Both the position numbers and the translations under genes were made by a program. The notes beneath the pieces are model-generated. The model worked only from the letters and a program-made list of their open reading frames with translations. It ran no database searches and was not told the origin of the DNA. Positions 17,684-27,098 of a stretch of DNA of 64,000 nt are shown here, piece by piece. This DNA is from Peribacillus cavernae (GTDB taxonomy: Bacteria; Bacillota; Bacilli; Bacillales; DSM-1321): the NCBI RefSeq assembly GCF_003989135.1, contig NZ_RYZZ01000004.1, forward strand, positions 1 through 64,000, given 5' to 3'. Position 1 is the stretch's first letter. Every line of letters begins with the position of its first letter.

Positions 17684-17836
17684 TTATCGTTCCTTTTTCG
17701 GTTCCTTATCTTCTTCAGGAAGGGGATCGATTGGATCGATCGTGTGTTTATAGCCATAGCCTTTATTTATCGTTAATACTGATAACAGCAGGATTACCAA
17801 AACAATCAGGATGCCTATGATGATAATGATCTTCAT
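17684..17836 (-). CDS. ytzI: YtzI-like small membrane protein
   Basis: 50 residues: one N-terminal membrane helix (residues 2-23, almost all I, L and V), then GYGYKHTIDPIDPLPEED and a charged KEPKKER tail. GGGAGGG lies 6 bases before the ATG. The length, the KGY.YKHTIDP motif and the position next to luxS fit the small YtzI protein of Bacillus. No function is known. Confidence 0.75.
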   Translation of the reverse strand: MKIIIIIGILIVLVILLLSVLTINKGYGYKHTIDPIDPLPEEDKEPKKER

Positions 17837-18005
17837 GGAGTGCCCTCCCTTTTTACTTAATAGTTTATCATTTAATTGTGAACCTCTCTACTTAAATCAA
17901 TGGGATTTGAAGAGCAGTATGGAGCAAAATTCTGTTCAAAAGCAGGAAATATGTTTTAACTTAGAGGAAAAGGGAAATATATAAACTGAATAGGAGGAAG
18001 ATACT

Positions 18006-18446
18006 ATGTCAAAAAATTTAGTAGACGTTGTTAATAAGGAAATTGCCAACTTTAGCTTGCTTTACACGAAGCTACATAATTATCATTGGTTCGTGAATGG
18101 ACCGCACTTCTTTGAACTTCATGTAAAATTGGAAGAGCTGTATAATGAAGCTTCCACAAATATCGATGAGTTGGCTGAAAGGCTTTTGGCAATTGGGGAA
18201 AAGCCGGTTGCGACCATTCAGGAATTCATGAAATTGACTACACTTGAAGAAGCTACTGGCAACGAATCCACAGAGGATATGGTGCAAAGCGTCATTAACG
18301 ATTTCGAGAAAATTTCCAAAGAGATGGAAGAAAGCATTGAACTGGCTGAAAAGGCTGAAGATCAGGTAACAAGCGATATGGTTACCGGAATGAAAAAAAG
18401 CCTGAACAAACACGCATGGATGCTCCGTGCCTATCTTGGAAAATAA
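18006..18446 (+). CDS. dps: Dps-family ferritin-like DNA protection protein
   Basis: 146 residues, four-helix bundle of the Dps group. Ferroxidase ligands H27 (in HNYHWFV), H39, D54 and E58 (in NIDELAERLL) are spaced as in Dps. Such proteins form 12-mers that oxidise and store iron, limiting Fenton damage. TAGGAGG lies before the ATG and a perfect hairpin terminator follows. In B. subtilis the dps (ytkB) gene sits in this same neighbourhood. Confidence 0.93.
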   Translation: MSKNLVDVVNKEIANFSLLYTKLHNYHWFVNGPHFFELHVKLEELYNEASTNIDELAERLLAIGEKPVATIQEFMKLTTLEEATGNESTEDMVQSVINDFEKISKEMEESIELAEKAEDQVTSDMVTGMKKSLNKHAWMLRAYLGK

Positions 18447-18456
18447 CTTAATCCGT

Positions 18457-18490
18457 CAAAAGCCCCTGCTGTAAAACAGCAGGGGCTTTT
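18457..18490 (+). terminator. terminator after dps
   Basis: AAAAGCCCCTGCTG pairs perfectly with CAGCAGGGGCTTTT around a TAAAA loop. Confidence 0.88.
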
Positions 18491-18558
18491 GGCGGATTAA
18501 AAAGGAAAGCCCTAAAGAAATGGATACCTTAGGGCTGCTATGTAAAAAGTGAACGAGT

Positions 18559-18816
18559 TTAATGAATATTACGATGATGAAAAGGGGAAGGTTTTGTTTC
18601 TTCCAGACTTTCCTGTGCAAACTTTCCTTTTAAAGATTCGATGATATAAATTCCCATAAGATTATTCAGTTCCTGGTCATCCATTTCATGAAGCAGATCT
18701 AAAATTTCCTTGCGATTGAGCTGCTCCAAAACAGCAAAAGCAAGCATATCAATATCTTCTTCGTCACCGGTAAGCTTATTCCTGTACAAATTATAAAGAT
18801 CTTCAATTAATTTCAT
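18559..18816 (-). CDS. DUF6154-like small acidic protein
   Basis: 85 residues, predicted all helical, starting MKLIEDLYNLYRNKLTGDE and containing LNRKEILDLLHEMDDQEL. This resembles the Bacillaceae DUF6154 family from memory. The ATG at 18816 is preferred over a GTG nine bases earlier because GAGG is 8 bases upstream of it. No known role. It is convergent with dps. Confidence 0.7.
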   Translation of the reverse strand: MKLIEDLYNLYRNKLTGDEEDIDMLAFAVLEQLNRKEILDLLHEMDDQELNNLMGIYIIESLKGKFAQESLEETKPSPFHHRNIH

Positions 18817-19120
18817 ACGTCTCACCTCACAATTCCTTACTCATTTTAAATAGGATATGTAAAAACTTAGGTTTGTGTACCGGGTTAGATGACGGTTTGT
18901 CGTGTTTTATTTTCCTCGTCATAATATATTATATGTTTTACCCTTTGAAGGATACTTTAATCTGTTATTTTACATTTATACAGAAAAGATTGCCAGTAAA
19001 AAGAACTTTTTTGTAAGAAGATTATTCCCCTTTTTTTGGATGCTTTTGGAGTCAACGTATGAAGAAGAGCGGAATGAGGAAAACTATTTTTACCAAACGT
19101 TTGAAAAGGGGTTGGACTTT

Positions 19121-19465
19121 TTGTCTGAAATGAAAAACACCTATTATATATACCTGGCCAACGGACAAATATCCCAGGATCGTGAAAGTTCCGAATGGAA
19201 TTTTAAAATTGAAGCAACCGATGAAGAAATTACCCAGCTCAGAGAATACTTTGACCAAAATTATTCAACGGAGATTGAAAACTTTTATCGTGCCCATGTC
19301 CCATATGTGCAGTATCATTATGACCGCGAAAACGATGCCTATGATGAGACCATTCAAAGAATTTATGGAATGATTTATGAGCTGGGTGACGAGGAAGCGA
19401 AAAATCATATCGAGAGCATGGGAATATTACATTCGAAACCTACAACAGATGGCTTCTCGCAATGA
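19121..19465 (+). CDS. conserved small protein (hydrolase-annotated family, function unknown)
   Basis: 114 residues from the TTG chosen here, or 111 from the ATG nine bases on. AAAAGGGG ends 9 bases before the TTG. The protein begins around MKNTYYIYLANGQISQD and has FYRAHVPYVQYHYDREND and GMIYELGDEEAKNHIESMGI. This resembles short Bacillus proteins loosely annotated as hydrolases; no catalytic motif is visible. The frame stays open 219 bases further upstream, but that part is AT-rich, has no ribosome site and reads like a leader. Confidence 0.65.
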   Translation: MSEMKNTYYIYLANGQISQDRESSEWNFKIEATDEEITQLREYFDQNYSTEIENFYRAHVPYVQYHYDRENDAYDETIQRIYGMIYELGDEEAKNHIESMGILHSKPTTDGFSQ

Positions 19466-19508
19466 GAGGCCATCTGTTGTATTAAAAGATAAGGCGCTTA
19501 CGTTTTTC

Positions 19509-20375
19509 TTATTTCGTAATATCCATTTCTTGTGCCGATTGTAGAACTTGTTCGGGAACCTCGATGGATTTGATTGCATTAAAATTGCTGAAAGTGCTGT
19601 TTGCTTTCTGGTTAATCGCTATGTCTTCATTTGCTTGCTTTGTGACGATTTCCATTTCATTAATCATCTTAGTCGGATTGTAGGTTTCTTTATCAATATA
19701 GTATACATAACTAAGGCTTTTAATGTTCATGCCATCACTGAGTTGCAGGTTTTCTGCAAGCTCAGGGCTTAGATTATTCTGTAATTCCTCCTGTAAAAAG
19801 GCTTGGAATTTATCTCCTGAAGCGTGTAGAGTTAAAATATAATGAGAATCATCCATTTCGAATGTAATATCCTTGATAAATTCCTGCATCTTCTTTAATT
19901 CCGCTAAAGGATCTGCCTGTTTATTTTGTATTTTTAATAGTTCTGTTGTCATATTTTCCGGAAGTTTGATCCACTTTTTCGAGACAGGATCGAATTGAAA
20001 GAAACCATCGTCCGTTAGATAACTCTCTGTTTCCTGGGGCGGCTGCCCCTCGACTGTCATCTTCATTTTTTGATAAAGGCTAAGCGGTTTTTTTACGACA
20101 TCCATCTGAATATCAGACTTAATAGCAAGCGGCTCGGGCTGATCTTTCAAAGTGATCGATTGGTTTAATTCAGAGGCGAGTGACAGGCTTTCAAGCTTAT
20201 TGGAAGCTTCAATCGTTTTTTCGTATACTTGTTCCAGAGTAAGTGACTTTTCCTTATCTCCACTTTCGGCAGCAGCTTTCTTATCCGGTGAACTTTTGGC
20301 AACAGGCTCTGCTTTCTGATTACAGGCACTTAACAGCAGGATCAAAACAGGAATACATAGAAAGAACTTTTTCAT
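19509..20375 (-). CDS. DUF6612-like lipoprotein
   Basis: 288 residues. Signal peptide with lipobox LLLSAC (Cys18), then a K/E/S-rich linker and a beta-rich domain with repeated Q-S-I-T-L and MKMTVEGQPPQETESYLTD segments. This matches the DUF6612 group of Bacillus lipoproteins, related in fold to LolA/LppX-like domains. A role on the outer face of the membrane is inferred from the anchor. GGGGCAAG lies before the ATG. It is divergent from ytkD. Confidence 0.75.
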   Translation of the reverse strand: MKKFFLCIPVLILLLSACNQKAEPVAKSSPDKKAAAESGDKEKSLTLEQVYEKTIEASNKLESLSLASELNQSITLKDQPEPLAIKSDIQMDVVKKPLSLYQKMKMTVEGQPPQETESYLTDDGFFQFDPVSKKWIKLPENMTTELLKIQNKQADPLAELKKMQEFIKDITFEMDDSHYILTLHASGDKFQAFLQEELQNNLSPELAENLQLSDGMNIKSLSYVYYIDKETYNPTKMINEMEIVTKQANEDIAINQKANSTFSNFNAIKSIEVPEQVLQSAQEMDITK

Positions 20376-20487
20376 TATCTTGCCCCTCTCACTTTGGAAT
20401 ATATATACAGAATAAATGGTTTTTTTGTTTTATGGTATTAATTTGTACAAAATGGTACTTTTTCTCTATGGATTGGAGCGGGTTATT

Positions 20488-20961
20488 TTGAAACAATTTG
20501 TCGATGCCAATGGAAACAAAGTGGAATTTTCGGCTAATGAGAATGCGTTTGGAGAAGCAAGGCATGTGTTAGTTCTATGCCAGTTGGATAATCAATGGGT
20601 GCTGACAAACCATACAAAGCGGGGGCTTGAATTTCCCGGTGGCAAGCAGGAGAAAGGCGAGTCGATCGAAGAGGCAGCGAAGAGAGAGGTTTTTGAGGAA
20701 ACAGGGGGAGTGACAGGTGAATTAGTATATCTTGGGCAATACCGGGTCGATTCTCCTGAGGAGAGCATCATCAAATCAATCTATTTTGCCAAGCTTGAAG
20801 AACTAAAGCCTCAAGATCATTATTTGGAAACAAAGGGTCCTGTTTTGTTGCAGCAGTTACCGGATAATCTGAAAGAGGATAACAGATTTAGTTTTATCAT
20901 GAAAGATGAGATCCTGCCGCTCAGCTTAAAGGCGCTTACGGCCGTAAAAAAAGGAACATAG
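20488..20961 (+). CDS. ytkD: Nudix nucleoside triphosphatase YtkD
   Basis: 157 residues from a TTG start preceded by GGAG at 10 bases. This length fits B. subtilis YtkD (about 158), whereas an ATG 72 bases upstream would add a hydrophobic tail not seen in the family. A complete Nudix box runs from GGKQEKGESIEEAAKREV to FEETGG (about residues 51-75). YtkD-type enzymes remove oxidised or excess (d)NTPs such as 8-oxo-dGTP and protect against mutation. Neighbouring dps fits a stress theme. Confidence 0.9.
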   Translation: MKQFVDANGNKVEFSANENAFGEARHVLVLCQLDNQWVLTNHTKRGLEFPGGKQEKGESIEEAAKREVFEETGGVTGELVYLGQYRVDSPEESIIKSIYFAKLEELKPQDHYLETKGPVLLQQLPDNLKEDNRFSFIMKDEILPLSLKALTAVKKGT

Positions 20962-21011
20962 GGAGATTCCCCCTTTGTTCAAAGGTAAGAAAGTATAACT
21001 TTTTGAACTTA

Positions 21012-21125
21012 GACTGGTGTCTAACCTTACACCTGCCACCCTCGGGTCATAAGCCAATCAGCTGATGGGGAGAAAACCGCTCCCCATGCATCTGCTTGTC
21101 TTATGCCTGTCGGGTGTCTCCTTGG
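21012..21125 (+). repeat. GC-rich hairpin repeat, copy B
   Basis: Starts ACTGGTGTCTA and contains CATAAGCC...CTTATG outer arms enclosing GATGGGGAG/CTCCCCAT. It lacks the GACGAAGACAT module of copies A and D. It lies between the converging ytkD and ytlD genes. Confidence 0.75.
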
Positions 21126-21195
21126 CTAATCAATGCTTTAACTGGAGAACAATTGCTTTGTAAGCCAAGGACCGGTGACGGTTTTTCTTTACTTG

Positions 21196-21990
21196 TCACT
21201 CATTTTTAATCAGTTTCCGTTCAAGTAGCTCCACAAGCTGATACATAATCGTGGCAAACACGGCAATGATCATCAGTGAGAGCATAACGAGGTTGAAATT
21301 GAATACCTGGAAACCATAAATAATCATGTACCCCAGTCCTTTTTCTGATACAAGGAATTCTCCGACAATGACCCCTACCCACGAAAGCCCGACATTTACC
21401 TTCAAGGTTGATATGATTGTTGGAAACGAAGCTGGCAGGATCGCTTCCTTAAACATTTGCGAGCGGCTTGCGCCAAAGGTCTGCAGTACTTTTAAGTAAT
21501 TTGGATCGACTTCCCTGAACGAGGTATAGACAACAATTGTGGTAATGATGACTGAGATGATGGCGCCCATTGCGATGATCGAAGTGAGGGTAGGCCCGAG
21601 TGCCACGATTAAAATAGGGCCAAGCGCCACTTTTGGCATAGCATTTAAGATGACGAGATAAGGATCCAGAATTTTTGATAAAAGCGGCGACCACCAGAGG
21701 GTCGCTGCAAGCATGGTCCCAAGCACGGTCCCAAGGATAAAACCGAGCACGGTTTCAAATACGGTAACACTTAAATGGGAAAATAATGTCCCGTCAGTGA
21801 TTTTAGTGAGAAATAAATTCCACACTTTTGATGGGGAACTAAAGATGAGCGGGTCAATCCATTCTAATCTAGATGATGTTTCCCATGCTCCAAAAAAAAC
21901 GATGAAAATCAACAGCTGGCAAAATCGGACCCAGCGTTTTTCTCTTAGTAAGGAGGCCTTGTATTGAGCATGGAGGTTTTTAATGTTCAC
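21196..21990 (-). CDS. ytlD: ABC transporter permease YtlD (NitT/TauT type)
   Basis: 264 residues from a GTG start that overlaps the end of ytlC (GTGAACATTAA). Longer in-frame starts exist upstream, all inside ytlC. About six membrane helices. The EAA loop that contacts the ATPase is [18 protein letters not shown]. The family (SsuC/TauC/ThiX-like) imports sulfonates, nitrate or thiamine precursors. The substrate cannot be decided from sequence. Confidence 0.88.
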   Translation of the reverse strand: MNIKNLHAQYKASLLREKRWVRFCQLLIFIVFFGAWETSSRLEWIDPLIFSSPSKVWNLFLTKITDGTLFSHLSVTVFETVLGFILGTVLGTMLAATLWWSPLLSKILDPYLVILNAMPKVALGPILIVALGPTLTSIIAMGAIISVIITTIVVYTSFREVDPNYLKVLQTFGASRSQMFKEAILPASFPTIISTLKVNVGLSWVGVIVGEFLVSEKGLGYMIIYGFQVFNFNLVMLSLMIIAVFATIMYQLVELLERKLIKNE

Positions 21991-22762
21991 CGATGGTTTC
22001 AAGACTTTCAAGCTCCTTCCATATCGTTTGAAATAAGTCTGAATACAGTGGATGGCTCCTTGCTTCGAACGGGGAAAGTGAACGAAGCTCACCGGGAACT
22101 GGAAACGCCTTGTGGATCCTTCCCGGTTTCGCTGCAAACAAATAAATCCTGTCACTCATCGCAATCGACTCGCCAATATCATGTGTGACGAGTACGGCTG
22201 TTTTCCCGAATACCTTCAGCGTCTCGGAAACCAGGTCTTCAAGTTTCAGCTTGGTCTGGTAGTCAAGCGCCGAAAAAGGTTCATCCAATAATAATATTTT
22301 CGGATTGACAGCGAGAGTCCTTGCTAATGCGGCCCGTTGCCTCATTCCACCCGAAAGCTGTTTCGGAAACTGTTTTTCGATATCTTCCAGGCCGAAATCC
22401 TTCAGCAGCTTCAGTGCCTTGCTTTTGGATTCAGGATCATCCTGTTTTAACAGTTTTAATCCAAGCGTGATATTTTCTTCGATTGTCTTCCATGGAAATA
22501 GATAATCCTGCTGCAGCATATAGCCGATGAAGAAATCTTTATCTCCATGAATCGGTTTATTATCCAACTGGATGTTCCCTGAGGTGGGCGGGAAAAGCCC
22601 GGCGATAATCGAAAGCAGGGTCGTTTTCCCGCAGCCGCTCGGACCGAGGAAGGAAACAAATTCCCCTTCCTCAATATCGAGGCTGATATTATCCAAAGCT
22701 TCAGTTGCCGACTTTTCTGAAAAATAGGTATGGTGAATATTCTTTATCGATAAAAAACTCAT
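21980..22762 (-). CDS. ytlC: ABC transporter ATP-binding protein YtlC
   Basis: 260 residues. Walker [10 protein letters not shown] (about 40-48), Q-loop [10 protein letters not shown], signature [15 protein letters not shown] (about 131), Walker B ILLLDEPF and H-loop THDIGE are all present. GGGAGG lies 7 bases before the ATG at 22762. A 12-codon longer frame has no site. It sits 13 bases after ytlA and overlaps ytlD, so the three form one operon for an importer of the nitrate/sulfonate/taurine class. Confidence 0.93.
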   Translation of the reverse strand: MSFLSIKNIHHTYFSEKSATEALDNISLDIEEGEFVSFLGPSGCGKTTLLSIIAGLFPPTSGNIQLDNKPIHGDKDFFIGYMLQQDYLFPWKTIEENITLGLKLLKQDDPESKSKALKLLKDFGLEDIEKQFPKQLSGGMRQRAALARTLAVNPKILLLDEPFSALDYQTKLKLEDLVSETLKVFGKTAVLVTHDIGESIAMSDRIYLFAAKPGRIHKAFPVPGELRSLSPFEARSHPLYSDLFQTIWKELESLETIGEH

Positions 22763-22775
22763 GATAAAGCCTCCC

Positions 22776-23771
22776 TTATTTAGAGACCTTTTCGGCAAAT
22801 TCGGTATTTACCAATTTGTTGTAGTCGATGCGCCCTGGCAGCTCCCCGGCTTCGTCCATGATGTCCTGGAGGTTATCCCATTCTTTTTGATCAAGGATTG
22901 GGTCTGTTGCAAAGGAGCCCTGGCTTTTATATCGGTCGATTACCGTCTCGATTGTTTCAAGGTCCGTATCTTCGAAAAATGGTTGGATTACTTTGGCTGT
23001 TTCTTCTGCACTTTGTTTTTGAACCCAATCCTGGGCTTTTTTCACTGCTCGTGTAAACTTTTCTACCGTTTCCTTGTTCTTTTCCATATAGCTTTGTTTT
23101 GTCATAAAGGTGGTGTAAGGAACGTGCCCTGATTCAGTCCCAAATGAAGCTACAATATGCCCTTTGCCTTCTTTTTCAAACACACTTGCTGTTGGTTCAA
23201 ACAGCTGGACAAAGTCGCCGGTACCGGAAGCAAAAGCAGTAGAGACATTAGCATAGTCAATATTCTGGATAAGCTTCAAATCACCATGCGGATCGATTCC
23301 ATGCTTTTTCAAAACAAATTCACCGACCATTTGCGGCATACCGCCTTTGCGCTGTCCAAGGAAAGTAGTGCCCTTCAACATATTCCAATCAAAGTTTTCA
23401 ATCTTTTTTCTGGAAACAAGGAAGGTCCCATCAGTCTGGGTCAGTTGAGCGAAGTTGATGACGGGGTCTTTAGAACCTTGCGCGGCGACATAAATCGAAG
23501 TTTCTGAACCTACAAGCGCTACGTCGGCCCCATTTGATAGCAGTGCCGTCATCGTCTTGTCACCGCCTGCTGTTGTCTTAAGGTCAACATCCAACCCCTC
23601 TTCCTTAAAGAATCCTTTCTCAAGCGCCACATATTGCGGTGCATAGAAAATCGAACGTGTTACCTCAGCAACCCGCACCTTTTGCATCTCTTCCTTGCCG
23701 CATGCTGCGAGGGGAATGATCAGAAGGCAGGTTAGTAAAAAAAAGGCACCGGTTTTTACCCATTTTTTCAT
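22776..23771 (-). CDS. ytlA: ABC transporter substrate-binding lipoprotein YtlA
   Basis: 331 residues. Signal peptide with lipobox PLAACG (Cys24) followed by an NMT1/ThiY-like periplasmic-binding fold (FYAPQYVALEKGFFKEEGL, about 42-60; ALLSNGADVALVGSE, about 75-90). GAGGAGG lies 6 bases before the ATG. It is first in the ytlA-C-D operon. Relatives bind aromatic sulfonates, taurine or thiamine pyrimidine precursors. No TPP riboswitch is visible upstream. Confidence 0.9.
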   Translation of the reverse strand: MKKWVKTGAFFLLTCLLIIPLAACGKEEMQKVRVAEVTRSIFYAPQYVALEKGFFKEEGLDVDLKTTAGGDKTMTALLSNGADVALVGSETSIYVAAQGSKDPVINFAQLTQTDGTFLVSRKKIENFDWNMLKGTTFLGQRKGGMPQMVGEFVLKKHGIDPHGDLKLIQNIDYANVSTAFASGTGDFVQLFEPTASVFEKEGKGHIVASFGTESGHVPYTTFMTKQSYMEKNKETVEKFTRAVKKAQDWVQKQSAEETAKVIQPFFEDTDLETIETVIDRYKSQGSFATDPILDQKEWDNLQDIMDEAGELPGRIDYNKLVNTEFAEKVSK

Positions 23772-23992
23772 GGAAATCCTCCTCAGTATTCATTTTTGAT
23801 GTATGTGTTGCAGGCCTAACATATCGTATTCGCTATTTAAAAATGTGTGAATGCCCATGGAACATTTTTCAAGTTGAAGTACACAGACTTACCTAAGATA
23901 AAAAACATCCGGGCATTTTGAACCGTTCATCCGGGATAAATAGATATATTTGTTTTACAATAAAAGAAAATGCGGTGAAAGGAGAGTTTGGC

Positions 23993-24784
23993 ATGAAGGA
24001 CGGCACCATCATCGAGAAGCGACGTTTTCCGTCACCTCACCCGGGGATCCACCTATATTCGATCACATATCTTTCACAAGGACTGAAGGTAAAGGGACTG
24101 CTTGCAGAGCCTGTTGAAGGCGATGTCCTTGACGGGTTTCTATATTTACGGGGAGGCATAAAAAATGTCGGCAAGGTTCGCCCTGCGAGGATCGTTCAAT
24201 TTGCGGCCCAGGGATTTATCGTATTCGCGCCTTTTTACCGGGGAAACCAGGGTGGTGAAGGGGATGAGGACTTTGCAGGCGAAGACAGGCACGATGCGAT
24301 TGCTGCCTATACCTTGCTGGAAAACCACCAAAGGGTCAAATCTGATTCCATCCATGTCTTCGGGTTTTCACGGGGTGGAGTCATGGCTCTGTGGACCGCG
24401 ATAAACTGTAAAAATGCTGCATCTGTTGTCACCTGGGGAGGAGTCTCTGACATGTTCCTGACATACGTGGAAAGAGAAGACCTAAGAAGGATGATGAAGC
24501 GCGTAATCGGAGGAACCCCTAAAAAGTATCCAGAAGAATATGAATATCGCACCCCGTTATTCGAGGCCGACGAATTAGAGGCGCCAATCCTGATCATCCA
24601 TGGAGTAAAGGACGATAATGTCTCGGTTGAACATGCCTATAGGCTGGAAAAGATACTGAAATCTAAGGATAAGCCGGTAGAGAGCTGGTATTTTGCTGAC
24701 TTTACCCACTACTTTCCTCCCGCAATAAATCGAAAAGTGGTGGAAGATTTAACACAGTGGATGAAACAGCAAGGGGAAAGATGA
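23993..24784 (+). CDS. ytmA: alpha/beta hydrolase, prolyl-oligopeptidase-like (YtmA)
   Basis: 263 residues from the ATG at 23993, which has AGGAG 8 bases upstream. The frame is open 25 codons further with no site. Catalytic Ser lies in GFSRGG (about 125), Asp in HGVKDDNVS (about 207) and His in FTHYFPP (about 239). The fold is that of peptidase S9/acylaminoacyl-peptidase relatives. No signal peptide, so cytoplasmic. The physiological substrate is unknown. ytmB follows 35 bases later. Confidence 0.85.
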   Translation: MKDGTIIEKRRFPSPHPGIHLYSITYLSQGLKVKGLLAEPVEGDVLDGFLYLRGGIKNVGKVRPARIVQFAAQGFIVFAPFYRGNQGGEGDEDFAGEDRHDAIAAYTLLENHQRVKSDSIHVFGFSRGGVMALWTAINCKNAASVVTWGGVSDMFLTYVEREDLRRMMKRVIGGTPKKYPEEYEYRTPLFEADELEAPILIIHGVKDDNVSVEHAYRLEKILKSKDKPVESWYFADFTHYFPPAINRKVVEDLTQWMKQQGER

Positions 24785-24819
24785 TACTATAAAGATATCT
24801 TATTAAGGAGGCAAGGATT

Positions 24820-25062
24820 ATGGGGATGCCTTTAGAATTAAATACGATGATTGTAACCAAGGGCCGCGAAAAGAGGAAAGAAGAGAATGTTTTTACCTTG
24901 ACCAAGGATGGCTACCGACTGTACCCGCTGGATATTCCACTGGATGTACGCAAAACGATCCAAAGTGAAACCAACGGGACGGCAACGATTCAAAAGGTGG
25001 AGTGGTCGGGCGGCCAGACAGTCATTACATACAAGCTTGTATCGTTGAATTCGACGAACTAA
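24820..25062 (+). CDS. ytmB: DUF2584 family protein YtmB
   Basis: 80 residues, starting MGMPLELNTMIVTKG and with GYRLYPLDIPLDVRKT in the middle. These are hallmarks of the small DUF2584/YtmB family. AAGGAGG is upstream of the ATG. Predicted small beta-rich cytoplasmic protein, function unknown. Same order after ytmA as in B. subtilis. Confidence 0.85.
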   Translation: MGMPLELNTMIVTKGREKRKEENVFTLTKDGYRLYPLDIPLDVRKTIQSETNGTATIQKVEWSGGQTVITYKLVSLNSTN

Positions 25063-25065
25063 GTA

Positions 25066-25210
25066 ATTACCAGCGGCAGGAATAAGGAAGAAATTGAAAA
25101 GTTTCTTCCCTCTTAACACATATCTTGGTCATCTCTCTTTTGATGAAGAAGGCGAATATACTATTCAAATTGACGATGAAAAAGTGGATGTGGATGTTAA
25201 GACGAAATAA
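25066..25210 (+). pseudogene. possible 3' remnant of a small gene
   Basis: A frame without its own start runs to TAA at 25210 and ends with the protein-like stretch FDEEGEYTIQIDDEKVDVDV then KTK. The codon choice looks coding, unlike ordinary spacer. There is no start codon with a ribosome site in frame, so it may be the tail of a deleted gene. The family is not recognised. Confidence 0.3.
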
Positions 25211-25213
25211 AAA

Positions 25214-25246
25214 AAGCCCAAAATCCGAACTTCGGATTTTGGGCTT
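25214..25246. terminator. terminator after pckA (bidirectional)
   Basis: AGCCCAAAATCCGAA pairs with TTCGGATTTTGGGCT. On the minus strand it lies just past the pckA stop and is followed by a run of T. Confidence 0.88.
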
Positions 25247-25259
25247 TCAGAGTTCAAGA

Positions 25260-26846
25260 TTATGCGTTCGGTCCGCCAAGCTCTTCAATTTCGCTTGGAA
25301 TGTTAGAGAATTTCTTGAAGTTGGCAAGGAACTTGGCTGCAAGATCGTTAGCTTTCGCTTTGTATGCAGCTGTATCTTCCCATGTCTTGCTTGGCTGCAG
25401 CACCACATCCGGTACACCTGGCACATGAAGAGGAATTTCCAGGCCAAAGATATCGTCCGTGATCGTTTCCACATTTGATAATTCGCCTTCCAGTGCTGCT
25501 TGAATCATTGCCCGTGTATAGGCGAGTTTCATACGGCTTCCAACTCCGTATTCTCCGCCAGTCCAGCCTGTATTGACAAGGTACACCTTCGCACCATGCT
25601 GGTCGATTTTTTCCCCGAGCATCTCTGCATAGCGATTTGCAGGGAGCGGCAGGAATGGAGAACCAAAGCATGTAGAGAAAGTAGCTTCGGGAGACGTAAC
25701 CCCGCGCTCTGTGCCAGCGAGCTTACTGGTGTAACCGCTCAGGAAATGGTACATCGCCTGCTCTTTTGAAAGCTTGCTGATTGGAGGCAGTACGCCAAAA
25801 GCATCGGCCGTCAAAAAGATAATTGTATTTGGATGTCCTGCAATGCTTGGATCGACGATGTTATCGATTGCCTGGATTTGATAGGCAGCACGAGTATTCT
25901 CGGTTAACGAATTATCATCATAATTAGCGATTCTTGTGTCTTCATCTATCATTACATTTTCAAGCACAGCTCCAAAGCGGATTGCATCGAAAATCTGCGG
26001 TTCTTTTTCACGGGATAAGTTGATGCATTTTGCATAGCAGCCGCCTTCGATATTGAATACACCGTAAGAAGACCAGCCGTGTTCATCGTCACCGATTAAT
26101 TTACGGTTAGGGTCTGCAGATAAAGTGGTTTTGCCAGTTCCAGATAAACCGAAGAATAAGGCAACATCACCTTCCCTGCCTACATTTGCAGAGCAGTGCA
26201 TCGGCAAGATTCCTTGCTCGGGAAGAAGGTAATTGATGATCGAAAAGATCGATTTTTTCATTTCCCCGGCATATTCAGTACCGCCTATTAAAACAGTGCG
26301 GCGTTCGAAAGAAACAATGATGAATGTTTCCGATTTTGTACCGTCAATCGTCGGATCAGCTTTGAAATCCGGGGCTGAAATCACTGTGAATTCAGCCTTA
26401 TGGCCTCTAAGTTCTTCTTCGTTCGGTCTAATGAATAATTGGTGGGCAAACAAATTGTGCCATGCATATTCGTTAATGATTTGAATTGGCAGGCGGTATT
26501 TCTCATCAGCACCGGCAAATCCGTTAAATACAAAGATATCTTCTTTTGCTTTTAAATGATTGATAACCTTATCATATAGGTTTGTGAAAACTTCTTCAGA
26601 AATAGGCTGGTTCACCGCGCCCCAATCAATTTTGTCCTTTACGGAAGATTCCTCAACTATATATTTATCTTTGGGGGATCGGCCAGTGTACTTGCCAGTT
26701 TCTGCTTTGACTGCCCCTGTTGATGTTAGTACGCCTTCTTTTCGCTTCAATATATTCTCCACTAATTGTGGAACAGAGAGTTGTACATTTACGTTGCTTC
26801 CAGCCAATAATCCGTGCAGCTCATTTGAAATGTCAACAGAATTCAT
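25260..26846 (-). CDS. pckA: phosphoenolpyruvate carboxykinase (ATP)
   Basis: 528 residues from the ATG at 26846, preceded by AAGGAAGG. An upstream in-frame ATG would add 18 codons without a site. Converts oxaloacetate to phosphoenolpyruvate with ATP in gluconeogenesis. [13 protein letters not shown] (about 232-245) is the kinase-1a P-loop, [10 protein letters not shown] and the [10 protein letters not shown] segment (about 55) bind substrate and metal, and [15 protein letters not shown] is family-specific. Single-gene unit with its own promoter and terminator. Confidence 0.97.
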   Translation of the reverse strand: MNSVDISNELHGLLAGSNVNVQLSVPQLVENILKRKEGVLTSTGAVKAETGKYTGRSPKDKYIVEESSVKDKIDWGAVNQPISEEVFTNLYDKVINHLKAKEDIFVFNGFAGADEKYRLPIQIINEYAWHNLFAHQLFIRPNEEELRGHKAEFTVISAPDFKADPTIDGTKSETFIIVSFERRTVLIGGTEYAGEMKKSIFSIINYLLPEQGILPMHCSANVGREGDVALFFGLSGTGKTTLSADPNRKLIGDDEHGWSSYGVFNIEGGCYAKCINLSREKEPQIFDAIRFGAVLENVMIDEDTRIANYDDNSLTENTRAAYQIQAIDNIVDPSIAGHPNTIIFLTADAFGVLPPISKLSKEQAMYHFLSGYTSKLAGTERGVTSPEATFSTCFGSPFLPLPANRYAEMLGEKIDQHGAKVYLVNTGWTGGEYGVGSRMKLAYTRAMIQAALEGELSNVETITDDIFGLEIPLHVPGVPDVVLQPSKTWEDTAAYKAKANDLAAKFLANFKKFSNIPSEIEELGGPNA

Positions 26847-26888
26847 ATATGTGATACCTTCCTTTATTAAATTTAATTGAATACGATT

Positions 26889-26916
26889 AGTATAACACAT
26901 TGATTCAATTAGTCTA
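26889..26916 (-). promoter_or_regulatory. candidate sigma-A promoter for pckA
   Basis: On the minus strand TAGACT (26911-26916) is followed 16 bases later by TATACT (26889-26894), about 40 bases before the start codon. The -10 matches 5 of 6 and the -35 matches 4 of 6. Confidence 0.5.
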
Positions 26917-27054
26917 TACTATTAAAAATAAAATTGTGAATGTTTATCTAACAGTAAAGTGATTTATCCTTTCTAAAAGGGACATGAGATACTGGGGAGA
27001 AAAGATAAAACAGTTGGAAGAGGTTGTTAAATGATTGGGAGCAGGAAAAACTAA

Positions 27055-27082
27055 TTGACTTTTTTCGTTATTTTGTTATGAT
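27055..27082 (+). promoter_or_regulatory. candidate sigma-A promoter for the metK leader
   Basis: TTGACT, 16 bases, then TATGAT, ending 16 bases before the conserved start of the SAM riboswitch. Confidence 0.6.
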
Positions 27083-27098
27083 TTTACCTTGTACGGAT

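Noticed and set aside
18902..19120. N-terminal extension of the 19121-19465 gene.
   Set aside because: The extra 73 codons are AT-rich, have no ribosome site and do not resemble the rest of the family. A good site lies before 19121.
23772..23992. A thiamine riboswitch controlling the ytlA-C-D importer.
   Set aside because: No CTGAGA...ACCTGA-type THI box is seen on either strand in this spacer.
25125..25478. A 117-codon plus-strand frame between ytmB and pckA.
   Set aside because: Most of it is the reverse complement of the pckA coding end and of its terminator, and it lacks a ribosome site.
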